A stretch of 64,000 nucleotides of DNA from Diplodia intermedia (taxonomy: Eukaryota; Ascomycota; Dothideomycetes; Botryosphaeriales; Botryosphaeriaceae): the NCBI GenBank assembly GCA_021495925.1, contig JAKEKT010000012.1, positions 481,440 to 545,439 of the forward strand. Direction: 5' to 3'. Positions 12,628-22,154 of the stretch are shown one piece after another. Both the position numbers and the translations under genes were made by a program. Within the stretch, counting starts at the first letter, position 1, and each line of letters starts with the position of its first letter. Under the pieces are notes generated by a model. It was not told where the DNA came from, did no database searches, and was given only the letters and a program-made list of their open reading frames with translations.

Positions 12628-13596
12628 ATGGGAAGCCTGGTTCACATCAGATTCACGGAGAGGAACGGCCGTCGCTGCTCTATCCTCACGAATACAGTCG
12701 CAGAAGCACTGCCTGGCGACGCCGCCTCCTTATCATCTTACCAACCTACCGCTCCGAGTATCGTATTTATCTCGCCAAGCTTAGCGATCCTCGGGCTGGG
12801 CCCCCAAAGCTCCGTATATGATCCACAGCCGGCAGCATCGTCCTGCATCTTTCTTGCTGATGGGTACGGAGTGGATCATTGCGCCAGGATCGACAGAGAG
12901 CACGCAAGAGCCCGCAGAATTGCGGGCCCGCATCCAATTGACCCCAGTAGCCCATCCTTTCAAAGACATACTTCTCTCCAACAGACTCGACCAAAAAAAA
13001 AAAAAAAAAGGCACATCGCGCGAGTGCTACTCCGGCACGGATTCAAATTGCCGAAACTCTTGAAACCGGCTCTGTTTCAAATACCAACAACTCTCAGGCA
13101 TCATTGCTTTCCAAGGAGTTCTTTCTCTACTGTGACACGAGAAGCAGGTGCAGTATCAGCCCTTCCCTTTCCAGCGTTCCTTGGCTGCAGAAACCCGTTC
13201 TTCTTCCCTGGAGTAGACATGGTCGAGTATCTCGGAGACAATTTTTGTTCCCGGACTCTTGCCTTAGAAGGGAGTCATCCACACAATCTTGATTCGTATC
13301 GAAGTATCGCCATTTTCACCTACCACCAAGCAATATTGGCGGAGTGTGTGCCCAGCCTGAAGCCGACGTTGGTAGAAAGTGTCGCAGAGAAAATTTGCGT
13401 CTATTCAGCTACCACGAGCTACGTCTTGCGCCGTGGCCTCCACTCAGCCGGCGACAATCGGTTTGCTGCCAGTGATGACCATGTGGCAGCAACTGAAAAC
13501 ACAGTCCCTATAGGCCCCTTGTCCGAGCGATTTTACGAAGCTTGTAAGAATGTGGCCTACCGCACACGTGCTTACCAATGCCCTGGGATGATGTGA
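12628..13596 (+). CDS. long orphan ORF, doubtful gene
   Basis: An uninterrupted 322-aa frame with a true ATG, unusually long for this base composition. It shows no recognisable domain, signal peptide or transmembrane segment. The frame passes through a run of 17 adenines that encodes a lysine stretch, and residue composition is Ser/Pro/Arg-rich, as in translated non-coding fungal DNA. The reverse strand of 12770-13014 also has two overlapping short open frames. It could be an unspliced lineage-specific gene, a relic, or chance. I give it as a candidate only; it lies in the promoter-side spacer of the oxygenase gene, which starts at 12422 on the other strand. Confidence 0.25.
   Translation: MGSLVHIRFTERNGRRCSILTNTVAEALPGDAASLSSYQPTAPSIVFISPSLAILGLGPQSSVYDPQPAASSCIFLADGYGVDHCARIDREHARARRIAGPHPIDPSSPSFQRHTSLQQTRPKKKKKRHIARVLLRHGFKLPKLLKPALFQIPTTLRHHCFPRSSFSTVTREAGAVSALPFPAFLGCRNPFFFPGVDMVEYLGDNFCSRTLALEGSHPHNLDSYRSIAIFTYHQAILAECVPSLKPTLVESVAEKICVYSATTSYVLRRGLHSAGDNRFAASDDHVAATENTVPIGPLSERFYEACKNVAYRTRAYQCPGMM
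12993..13009 (+). repeat. A17 homopolymer
   Basis: Seventeen consecutive adenines, seen directly. Likely polymorphic or prone to sequencing error. Confidence 0.9.
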
Positions 13597-14182
13597 ATCA
13601 TTTGATCCGACAAAGGAAAGTCGTCTTTAAGTTCGCCGCATACCCTGCTGGACCCTGCATTGCGTCAGGTAATTAGTCCAACAACAGAAAAGCGCAGCCG
13701 CTCTCCGGACCGTACTGTCTACCTTGAAATACCAGATCTTGATTCAGGGCCAACATGACTACACCCAACCCTTTGGCACTTTCGTCAACGGAAAAAATGC
13801 CAATTTTTTGTGGATCGATTCGGCGTGCCTTTTTCACAAAGGACCACCGTTACTGGTTCGCTACCGCAGAAGCCGACACTCGCTATCGAATCTCGTGTGA
13901 CATGGCCTGACTTGCACCTCCACGCAGACCCCCAAAAAACGCAAGCGACGACACATGACGTATAAGCGGACTCGGTTGACGCCTTGGCGGGCGAGCCACC
14001 AAGCGATCCAGCCAGCGCGGCGAGAGGCCTTTTCGAGCAATGTTCCTCGGCCCCAGGGCTCGGCGGCTGTCACAAAGCCCATCTATCTGCCGGGGGAAGA
14101 AGGCTCAAAAAACGGTCAAGGAACACCAAAGCCACTTTCAGCCTCACAACGCATGAACGCAGGGAAAGGCAAGTGTTCCTTG

Positions 14183-14234
14183 CATCATCGCCATCACCAT
14201 CACCATCACCATCACCATCGCCATCATCATCATT
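14183..14234 (+). repeat. CAT/CAC trinucleotide microsatellite
   Basis: About 17 successive triplets of CAT, CAC and CGC type, imperfect hexamer period CCATCA. Intergenic, about 360 bp upstream of the GH43 start. Confidence 0.85.
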
Positions 14235-14462
14235 TGCAGCGGGCATGCCTGCTGCAGCAGGATTGCGGGGAAGACAGAAGTGCGGGGACAAGGGCCAAGA
14301 AGCGACCAACGACCTGCCGCACGGGGTAAAGACGGCCGAAAACCGCGAATGCAAAGCACGAGCAGGACAGGAGTCCATGGCGCGTAATTTTCCGCCGGGG
14401 ACGCCCAGCATTCGCTCGGGCGAACGCTCGCCCGCAATTGGGCCTGCCTTGGCCTCTCCCCG

Positions 14463-14470
14463 TTTATAAA
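14463..14470 (+). promoter_or_regulatory. TATA box of the GH43 gene
   Basis: TTTATAAA 128 bp upstream of the ATG at 14598. Confidence 0.55.
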
Positions 14471-14597
14471 CTCCCCGCCGGGGCAATGAAACAATGTTTT
14501 TTTATTGTCGCCAGGTACGTACATACCAGCCGTCGCCAGTTAAGCAAAACCAACCCTCAGTCCCGGCCCAATCGCCCCCCCAACCAACCAACCAACC

Positions 14598-16596
14598 ATG
14601 CGGGTTGAAACATTGTTCTCCTGGCTGGTCTTCGCGGCTGCGGCCGCGCGTGCAAAGTACATCGTGCCCGGCGGGCGATGGCACGACACGGACGGGAACC
14701 TGATCAACGCGCACGCCGGCGGCGTCACCGTCGAGCCGGCGTCGGGCAAGTTCTACTGGTTCGGCGAGTACAAGATCGAGGAGCAGGAGGAGGGCGGCGG
14801 CGTGACCGTGTACAGCTCCGAGGATCTGGCTACTTGGACCTACGAGGGTCTTGCATTGGGTGAGTTCTTACCCATGTGCGCGAGTGGACCAGACAAAAAA
14901 AAAAGAGAGAGAGGAAGGGAAGAGAGAGAAAAAAAAAAAGATTCACGGATCTAACACGCGCGTGCATCCAGAACCCATCGAGGGCCACCCGTACATCTCG
15001 CCCGAGCACATCATCCAACGGCCCAAGGTTGCGTACAGCGAGAGCTTGAACCAGTACCACGTGAGTGTACACTCGGCGAACTCCCGTCCTCTCTCGTAAA
15101 AAAAAACATCCCGGCTTACCGGGACCCCGGCGCTTCATTAGATGTGGTGGCACGCCGACAACTCGACCTACGGCTGGCTGCTCCAGGGCTTCGCGACCGC
15201 CGACGCCATCGCGGGGCCCTACACCTTCGTCAACGCGACCGCGCCGCTCGGCAACTGGTCGCAGGACTTCGGCATGTTCACCGACTACAAGGACGGCCGC
15301 GCCTACGCGCTCTACTCCAACGGCGACCGCAAGGAGGGCCGCGACGTGTACCTCACCACCTTCAACGACGACGTCACCGCCCTGGACGACGTCGTCCACC
15401 GCTGGGACAAGTTCGACCTCGAGGCCCCGACCATCGTCCAGACCGAGGGCAGCTACTACGCGCTGATGAGCCACAAGACCGGTTACCGTCCGAACAGTGA
15501 GTTTTGAATCATCATCATCATCCCCCCCTCTTTCGGCCTGCGATTGGGGCACTGACGGAGGAGCGGCGGCGGCGGCAGATGTCGTGGCTTTCCGCGCGGA
15601 TTCGCTCGCCGGTCCGTGGTCCCAGCCTTTCTTCGTGGCGCCGCCGAATACCCGGACGTTCAACTCGCAGTCGGGCTTTTCGTTGCGGATCGTCGGCGAG
15701 AATAAAACCACCTACCTTTATCTCGGTGACCAAGTAAGTCGATAGACTGAGCGAGTCAGCAGCTCCCGGTTCCTGACGGCGACGGCAGTGGGACAGCAAT
15801 TCTCTTTGGGAGAGTCGGTACATCTGGCTCCCCATGAACATTGACGACGAGAAGAAGACGCTCGAGGTTGAGTGGCACGACGTGTATGACTTGGATGTGT
15901 AAGTGTTTTCAATACGGATGATATGAGCTGTGCAGCTGACCCGAGCGCACAGCAAGTCTGGAGAGTGGAGTCCTGTGGACGGAACCGCATACTATGGAGC
16001 GGATGCGACGACAAGCGGAAGCGCTTTCAAGCAGGAGGCTGTGAGTACAATGCAGGCATATGCGCTAGAAGTAAACAGTACTGAGCCCAGGTAGAACTTC
16101 GCCAGCAAGGGAACCATCGTGACAGGAATCTACGGTAATGACAGCACCGTGACGTTCGAGGGTGTCGAGGGCGCCGGAAAGGACCAATGGGTCTCCTTCT
16201 ATTATCAAAGTAAGTTTTCGGTGTGCGTTCTCGGAAAACTCAACTAACCACCACCGAAGATACCGATGATATGGGCTTCGGAGATCAGCGTAAGTGCCCG
16301 GATTTTCCTGTGAGCTCCGCGATTTGACTAATCAATCTTCAGCTGGTGGCTCTCCCGACCGCATCGGCGGGTCTTGGCAACTCCGTCGCATCAGCAGTGT
16401 CGTTGTCAACGGCGACGCTCAAAACGTGCAAACCCTTTATCAACGTGACACCCACAAGGGAATCATCCTCTCCACGCCTCTTCTCCTCTCGCTCAAGGAA
16501 GGCTCAAACACCATTACCGTCGGCGGGCTGAGCAACGGGTTCGATCTGAAGGGCGCAGACTTGGACAAGATCGTTGTGTACCCGCCGCAGGAGTAG
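14598..16596 (+). CDS. secreted GH43-type galactanase-like glycosidase with CBM35-like module
   Basis: Nine exons fit in phase: 14598-14859, 14972-15060, 15142-15496, 15579-15733, 15789-15898, 15953-16040, 16095-16209, 16260-16289 and 16343-16596; 485 aa. A signal peptide (about residues 1-19) precedes a five-bladed propeller domain of GH43 type with the GGRWHDTDG entry, a WFGEYK strand and the EAP acid motif (Glu near 211). The C-terminal ~110 residues look like a CBM35 jelly roll. This GH43-plus-CBM35 order is known from fungal exo-beta-1,3-galactanases, which trim the side-chain-bearing galactan of arabinogalactan proteins; the activity here is inferred. Secreted, acting on plant cell wall or gum. 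Nine short exons, one only 30 nt, make this the most intron-rich gene of the window. Its stop lies one base from that of the convergent F-box gene. Confidence 0.88.
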
Positions 16597-16597
16597 C

Positions 16598-17885
16598 TTA
16601 GTCGATGGGGCCAACGGGTAGAGCGAGGAAGTGGGCCTTGCGGAGGAAACCAGCAGCATTGTACTCGTATTCGTTCTCGTCGTATTCCTCGAATGTGTAG
16701 GTGATGGGAAACTGCGCTGCTATGCAAGCTCTCTTGAACCGCTCCGAAACGCCAAAGGGACTGTAGAGTTCCAACGTCACAGCCGGAGCCACTTTCCGCA
16801 TCATGGCGAGGACCTTTGTGAGAACTGCTTCATCGATGGCCCGATCCGGTACGTATGCCCAGAGGTACCCGCCCACATGCTCCAAAGTCGGAGGGATGAT
16901 TTCGCGCAGGAGAGGTTCGTCAATCCAGTCAGGATGCGGCATAAGCGGGCCAAGCCACAGGTAGCTGTCGTCGATGCCGTGGCGGAGAGCAGTCATGGCG
17001 CCTAGCTTCATCGGATGGCCGTAGAAGCCAAAGTCTCTCTCGACGACCAATGTTTCCAGGCTCTCGGCAGCGAATTGTAGGGCACTGGCATAGTCGCTGC
17101 AGTCGGTTGGACAGCAGTCGACTGGCGAATGTTGCGACTTGGAATGGATGACCAGGGACTTCAGCCCTCGCGGTATGGCCAGCAGCTTCGCCAGCTCTTC
17201 GACCGAGAGATCCGAGTTCAACAACTCCAGCTTCCGGAGTCTTGTTGATCGTTGTTGGCGGTGGACGTCGTCCCTGCACCCATCGCGGACATGGTAGACG
17301 GTGAGTGTTTGCAAGCTGGGGTGCAACAAGACGGCATCGAGGCGATGAAGAGGTTGTCTCCTACCATTATCGTCTAGAAAGCACAACCTGCCTTGGCGCG
17401 CAGCCTGGTCAGTACGCTGGCTTGGGCACCGGCGATGGCTGAAACTCACAGGTTTTCAGACGGGTAAGGATCTCCCCTCGAGATGCGCGGGCAAAGATGT
17501 CATTGAACTCATTGCTGTCCAGGTAGTACGATTCGATCGACAGATTCACGAGATTTTCGAGATCAGGAAGCATGCAGTAGTCGGCCTCCTCCGACGGCTC
17601 GCCAGCACGGTGACTACCGCGGTAACTGTCGCCGGCGCGCTTTATGAGGAAATTGCGAACCAGGCCGGCTCGACGCGGCTGCGCTCGGAGCGAGCGATGG
17701 AAAGCCTGAAGCCTAGCAGCACGTTGTATGATTACCGACTCATACAGGTGTGGCTCGACGGCATGGTAGATGCACCAGCAGGTTTGCGCCAAGGACAGCA
17801 GGTCTGCCCGGGTGAGGCGCAGCACCACCAGCTCAAATAACTCGACCGGAAGGGCTTCCATTCCAGTGCTAGACAGGCATGCCAC
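16598..17885 (-). CDS. F-box protein
   Basis: Two exons, 17885-17450 and 17373-16598, with a 76-nt intron (GTGAGT donor, ACTGAC branch, CTAG acceptor); 403 aa. An N-terminal F-box (about residues 9-50) has the LPVELFELVVLRLTRADLLS pattern and the usual C-W-x-Y end. It would bind Skp1 and recruit substrates to an SCF ubiquitin ligase. The rest is a Leu-rich, LRR-like region of irregular repeats, typical of fungal F-box proteins, ending in an acidic EEYDENEYEY cluster. No substrate can be inferred. The second ATG (Met9) could also be the start. The gene converges on the GH43 gene with only one base between the two stop codons, so the transcripts must overlap at their 3' ends. Confidence 0.85.
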
Positions 17886-19371
17886 CGACGGCGGCAGGAG
17901 GATGGCGGCGTAGTTTCGAGATGGAAATGAGATGGGAGCGTTTGGAAAAGCGGCGGCAAGGACTTGTGGACTTGTGGATAGTGCGGGGCTCGGCGCGCTA
18001 AAAATAGATTACGTCAGGGGTGATCATCACCGCCGGCTGGGCAACCACGACGCCCATGCCTTCCTTCCAACCATCATCTCGCACACCGGTGCGTCCGAAC
18101 GACCTCACTCCGGGCGACGGTTCCGTACTTTGGCGTGCAGGAGATCACTCGCATGGCCTGCTCGTCGCCCGCCATGGCCCGCCCGGCGTGCATGCAATTC
18201 CCCCTCGCGATCCCATGAGCCGGCGCTCCCAGAAACAGAAACCCCTCTCTTCCTCAAACACGCATGACAGGTGCCTGCCGCTTGTTCAAGCGCCGGCCCG
18301 GAGCTCAAGCCATGCAGCAGCAGATGAGCCTGCTTCCCACGACACAACACAAGCATCCCCTCTCGAGCGGCAGAGGCGTCTCCGTCGGCACCAGTGGCCG
18401 ACCAATACCCGCTCGTGTGATTGGGCGTGTGCGTGCGCTCAGATCGACTCGTTTTCTAAACAATTCCCCGCCTGGACGTCTTTACGAGCCGGCGGTGCGA
18501 ACAAACGCCGCGGCAGGCAAAAGGGGGAGAACAAAGCTCAGCGCTGCCATATCGATTGATCGGCCTGCTCACTCTCATTTGATTCCGAGCCTTCTCTGCC
18601 TCTCCGCCAACGTCTGGGCTGTGGCGCCGCTTTGGTGTGAGGCGGTGGTAGTTCCCTCGCACCCTCGTCTCTCGCCGCGTCGATCGCGTATTGCCCTTGA
18701 AACGATTGCTCCAGCGGGCTATACGAACTGCGTAAAGTAACCCACGAGCACGGGCCGCGCCCACGGTTCAGTCGCCGCCGCACCACGTTCTGGCGCCGTC
18801 CAAGGAGTGCCTTCATGGCCGCGCATCGTGAGCATTGCATCGCGCTCGACATGTCACTGACGTGCTCACAGGCAGGAGAGCCTCCACACCCCTGGAATCC
18901 TGGGGCAGAACGCCACCGCGGTAGCTTCGGCAGCTCGTACGTGCGTCGATCAATTACCCGCTTTCACGAACGCCAAGCGCGAACCGACCCCTTGTGGTAA
19001 CGAGCGAGCCATTTGGGTTGTATTCCTTAGCCTGGGAGCGGCCCCGCGACGGCGCAGGCTGTCTATCGCAATCTGCTGCTCGTAATGGCGGGGAGAGCGG
19101 TCACGAGAAGGCCGAGCCGAAGCCACTACTCCGCCAAGCCGCCCGGATATAGCAACGCACAAGCTTCAGCCCTACGCGAACCAAGCAATAAAGTCTATAC
19201 GATGCACGGGGCTTAGGCTTGCCTCGGGGGTATAGATATCGCGCCCTTTCTCCATCCCAGCCGTCCTTTTCTCCAGCACCGCATCTCTCCCTTGCTCAAC
19301 TACAGTCGCTCCTTCGACAATAACAAACACCCACACTCGTTCAAGAAACACTTCACTTCAAACCCGCCAAA
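17886..19371. other. divergent promoter region between F-box and GPI-protein genes
   Basis: About 1.5 kb with no supported gene. Both flanking genes are transcribed outward from it. A TATA-like element lies near the right-hand gene. Confidence 0.5.
19231..19238 (+). promoter_or_regulatory. TATA-like element of the GPI-protein gene
   Basis: TATAGATA 141 bp before the ATG, followed by a CT-rich leader typical of highly expressed fungal genes. Confidence 0.45.
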
Positions 19372-20643
19372 ATGCGTTACCAGTTCCTCGCCTCCGCCCT
19401 TGCGGCCCAGCTTGCCCTTACCGCTGCCATGCCGCAGCCCGACCAGACCGTCTACGAGACTGAGGTCGACACCATCACCTCGTGCGGTCCCGAGGTCACC
19501 AACTGCCCGGCTCGCTCGCACCCGGCCACCGCCGCTCCCTCCGGACCGGCCGCCACCACCGCCGCCGTGCCCTCTGAGTCCGCCCCGGCCTACGGCGTCC
19601 CCTCTGCCCCGGCCGAGTCTGCTCCCTCTGCCCCTGCCTACGGCGTCCCCTCCGGCCCGGCCCCGTCTGCTCCCGCCTCCAGCGGCGTTGAGGGCGGCAA
19701 GCCCTCCGCCTCCGCCCCGGCCCCGTCTGCCCCCGCCTCCAGCGCTGTCGAGGGCGGCCAGCCCCCGGCCGGCCCCGAGACGGTCTTCACCACCAACGTC
19801 CAGACCATCACCTCGTGCGGTCCCGAGGTCACCAACTGCCCGGCCAGCTCGCACCCGGCCACTGCCGTCGGCACCGCCCCCGTCGCCTCGGGAACTCCCT
19901 CGGGCGGCCAGACCTGCCAGGAGCAGGAGAACATGTGCCGCACCAAGCCCGGCGCCAACATGTCCAAGTGCTCGGCTGACCGTGCTGCTTGCGACGGCTA
20001 CGTCCCCGGCCAGGGCTCTGGCACCGCCTCCGCTCCCGTTTCCTCGGGCACCGCCTCTAGCGGCCAGACCTGCCAGGAGCAGGAGAACATGTGCCGCACC
20101 AAGCCCGGCGCCAACATGTCCAAGTGCTCGGCCGACCGTGCTGCTTGTGACGGCTACGTCCCCGGCCAGAGCTCCGGCACCGCCTCCGCTCCCTCTCCTT
20201 CGGGCACCGCCTCCGGCGGCCAGACCTGCCAGGAGCAGGAGAACATGTGCCGCACCCAGCCCGGCGCCAACATGTCCAAGTGCTCGGCTGATCGTGCTGC
20301 TTGCGACGGCTACGTCCCCGGCCAGGGATCCGGCACCGCCACCGCCCCCGCCGCTTCGGGCACCGCCTCCGGCGGCCAGACCTGCCAAGAGCAGGAGAAC
20401 ATGTGCCGCACCCAGCCCGGCGCCAACATGGCCCAGTGCTCGGCTGACCGTGCTGCTTGCGATGGCTACATCCCCGGCGGCTCCGTCCCCAGCTACGGCC
20501 CCCCCAGCAACGCCACCGCGTCGTTCGCCACCCCCACCCCGGCTCAGCCCACCCCGTCCCAGTGGACCGGCGCCGCCTCGACCTCGTTCGTCTCGTTCGG
20601 CGTCATGGCTCTCGCCGCCGCCGCCGCCGCTTTCGTCTTGTAA
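19372..20643 (+). CDS. GPI-anchored cell-wall protein with four 52-residue Cys-rich repeats
   Basis: Intronless, 423 aa. A signal peptide (about 1-19) is followed by two copies of a short motif around TITSCGPEVTNCPA (near residues 35 and 145), a Pro/Ala/Ser-rich linker, and four tandem units each beginning QTCQEQENMCRT and ending CDGYVPG, with four cysteines per unit. A Ser/Thr-rich stalk and a C-terminal hydrophobic tail preceded by a small-residue site fit GPI attachment. Strong C-ending codon bias and a CT-rich leader suggest high expression. Probable location: plasma membrane and cell wall, heavily O-glycosylated; the role (wall structure, adhesion or masking) is inference. Repeat units are nearly identical and of exactly equal length, so copy number may vary between strains. 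The long frame on the opposite strand is a composition artefact. Confidence 0.9.
   Translation: MRYQFLASALAAQLALTAAMPQPDQTVYETEVDTITSCGPEVTNCPARSHPATAAPSGPAATTAAVPSESAPAYGVPSAPAESAPSAPAYGVPSGPAPSAPASSGVEGGKPSASAPAPSAPASSAVEGGQPPAGPETVFTTNVQTITSCGPEVTNCPASSHPATAVGTAPVASGTPSGGQTCQEQENMCRTKPGANMSKCSADRAACDGYVPGQGSGTASAPVSSGTASSGQTCQEQENMCRTKPGANMSKCSADRAACDGYVPGQSSGTASAPSPSGTASGGQTCQEQENMCRTQPGANMSKCSADRAACDGYVPGQGSGTATAPAASGTASGGQTCQEQENMCRTQPGANMAQCSADRAACDGYIPGGSVPSYGPPSNATASFATPTPAQPTPSQWTGAASTSFVSFGVMALAAAAAAFVL
19911..20534 (+). repeat. four 156-bp tandem repeats within the GPI-protein gene
   Basis: The same start (GACCTGCCA) recurs at 19911, 20067, 20223 and 20379, exactly 156 bp apart. 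Units differ mainly in linker codons and in Lys/Gln after CRT; the last unit is the most diverged. Confidence 0.92.
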
Positions 20644-21670
20644 ATTTGATTTTTTTTCCGATTTCCGCCGTGAGAGCAGCAAGTTGAGTGTCAGTTGGGA
20701 GAGTTGAGGAGGCAAAGACGGGCAGGCAGCAGGAGAGAAGGAGAGTTTGGTTGGTGCGCGCTGAAATTATTGTTTTTTGGTGGAGAGGGAGGAAGGGCAG
20801 AGCTTAGATATCCAATGCATTGACCCTGGCAATTGAATTATTTGGTGCTCTTTGTATTTTAATACATACACACACACACACACACACACAACTTTTCTCC
20901 GGGTGATCGTGTGGCTTGATCCCTTTTTAGGGGGCTTGACACAGATGGCTTTGGATATATTTTTTTTTCTTAGATTTTACTGTATATACTTACCACTTTT
21001 GCTGAATGCGGAAGAAGGAGAAGAAGAAGAAGGTGGTGGTCGTGGTGGAATACCCTGTTGTGTGTGATTGTTTTAAGCATAAAAAATCAAACGGAATCTC
21101 TAAATCTCTATTTTTTTTTGGTGAATCGTACTCTATATCCGCGGCGTATTTGGTATCATGGCAAAAAAAAAAAAGTCTATCGTGAATGTGGAAGCCGCGA
21201 CCAATAACAAACGCCTCCCTCCCCGTCCCACGGAGGAAATGTGACAAAAGGAAATTAAGTAAGAGAAAGGAGAAGAGGGAGAAGAATGCGGGATTCTCCC
21301 AGCTTTCTTCCAGTGGCTTCCAGGAGTTGAGGATGAGTTTTTTTTCCTTTCTCCCCCTTGTCGTCGGTAGGTAGACGAAGACGAAGTTCGCGCAGCCGTT
21401 GTCCGTGCATCGTGTGTGCAAGGGGAAGGAGGGAGGAGGAAGGAGGATGGTCGAAGTAAAGTTGGCTGTACGCCGATCGGACTACTGCTGGTTGGATACG
21501 GGACCCCCGTTTGGACCAAGTTTACAGGGATAGCGAGCGAGCGTGCGGGCGGGCGGGCGGGGTGTTCGTGCGCGCGCGCGAGCGCAAATCGATTTATTTG
21601 ACCTTCCACGCTGTGGGCGGACGCAAGACCCGGGTCAGCGAAGATCCTTCTTTTGTTTTTCGATGGGGAT
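20644..21670. other. 3' flanks of two convergent genes
   Basis: It holds an (AC)n microsatellite at 20868-20891 and several T and A homopolymers. No gene is supported; the minus-strand ORFs here (20990-21609) are low-complexity. Confidence 0.5.
20868..20891 (+). repeat. (AC)n dinucleotide microsatellite
   Basis: About 12 AC units, seen directly, 225 bp after the GPI-protein stop. Confidence 0.9.
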
Positions 21671-22052
21671 TTAATGCCCGGGAACGTGCTTACAGGCCAT
21701 CAGCTCCTTTCTTTGGTTGTGCATGCTGCGGCCGAGGAAGGAGAGCTCGGGTTTCTTGTAGGGGCGAACCGAGGATTGCCTGCTGGGTGGGTGGGTACGA
21801 TGATCAGCTGCATGGATCTCGCAGGGGAAAGGGAAAGGAAAAAAAAAAAGCTTGCCGCTCGCCGCCGGCCCGCGCCAACACCACCACCTCCTTCTTCCCA
21901 CCACCACCACACAAGAGTTGGACTTACGGCTTCGGAGTTATCAAGCTCGGCGGCTTTAGCAGCTTCAGCTTGCAACGTTCCGCCTTGATCATGTGTGCAT
22001 TGGCGAGGAGCCAGATGCCCAGGGATTCTTCCAGGACGATCTTAGTAACCAT
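21671..22052 (-). CDS. small basic protein of unknown function
   Basis: Two exons, 22052-21928 and 21782-21671, joined by a GTAAGT...CAG intron of about 145 nt in consistent phase; 78 aa. The protein is basic (Lys/Arg-rich), starts MVTKIVLEES, has a weakly hydrophobic N-terminal helix (LGIWLLANAH) and a second half with YKKPELSFLGRSMHNQRKEL. I recognise no family. Support comes from the matched splice phase, a TATA box about 96 bp upstream and absence of stops across the join. Two acceptors three bases apart (CAGCAG) would give isoforms differing by one residue. The N-terminal hydrophobic stretch could be a mitochondrial or membrane signal, but that is speculative. Confidence 0.55.
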
Positions 22053-22147
22053 TGTTGCTTCACTTCTTTCTTTTCTTTTCTCTTTTTCGGACGAGAGACG
22101 GATGATGCACTGCACGATTCGGAGAACACGGTGTTCGGGATGCGTGG

Positions 22148-22154
22148 TTATATA
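22148..22154 (-). promoter_or_regulatory. TATA box of the small basic protein gene
   Basis: Minus strand TATATAA, about 96 bp upstream of the ATG at 22052. Confidence 0.55.

Larger units (their letters stand above)
13597..14597. other. promoter-side spacer of the GH43 gene
   Basis: No supported gene. It contains a CAT/CAC trinucleotide microsatellite, a TATA box and a GTACGTAC palindrome (14515-14522), all upstream of the GH43 start. Confidence 0.55.

Noticed and set aside
19300..20715. 471-codon open frame on the minus strand, Gly/Ala-rich
   Set aside because: It is the antisense shadow of the GPI-protein gene; strong C-ending codon bias removes stops on the opposite strand, and the sequence has no signal or domain.
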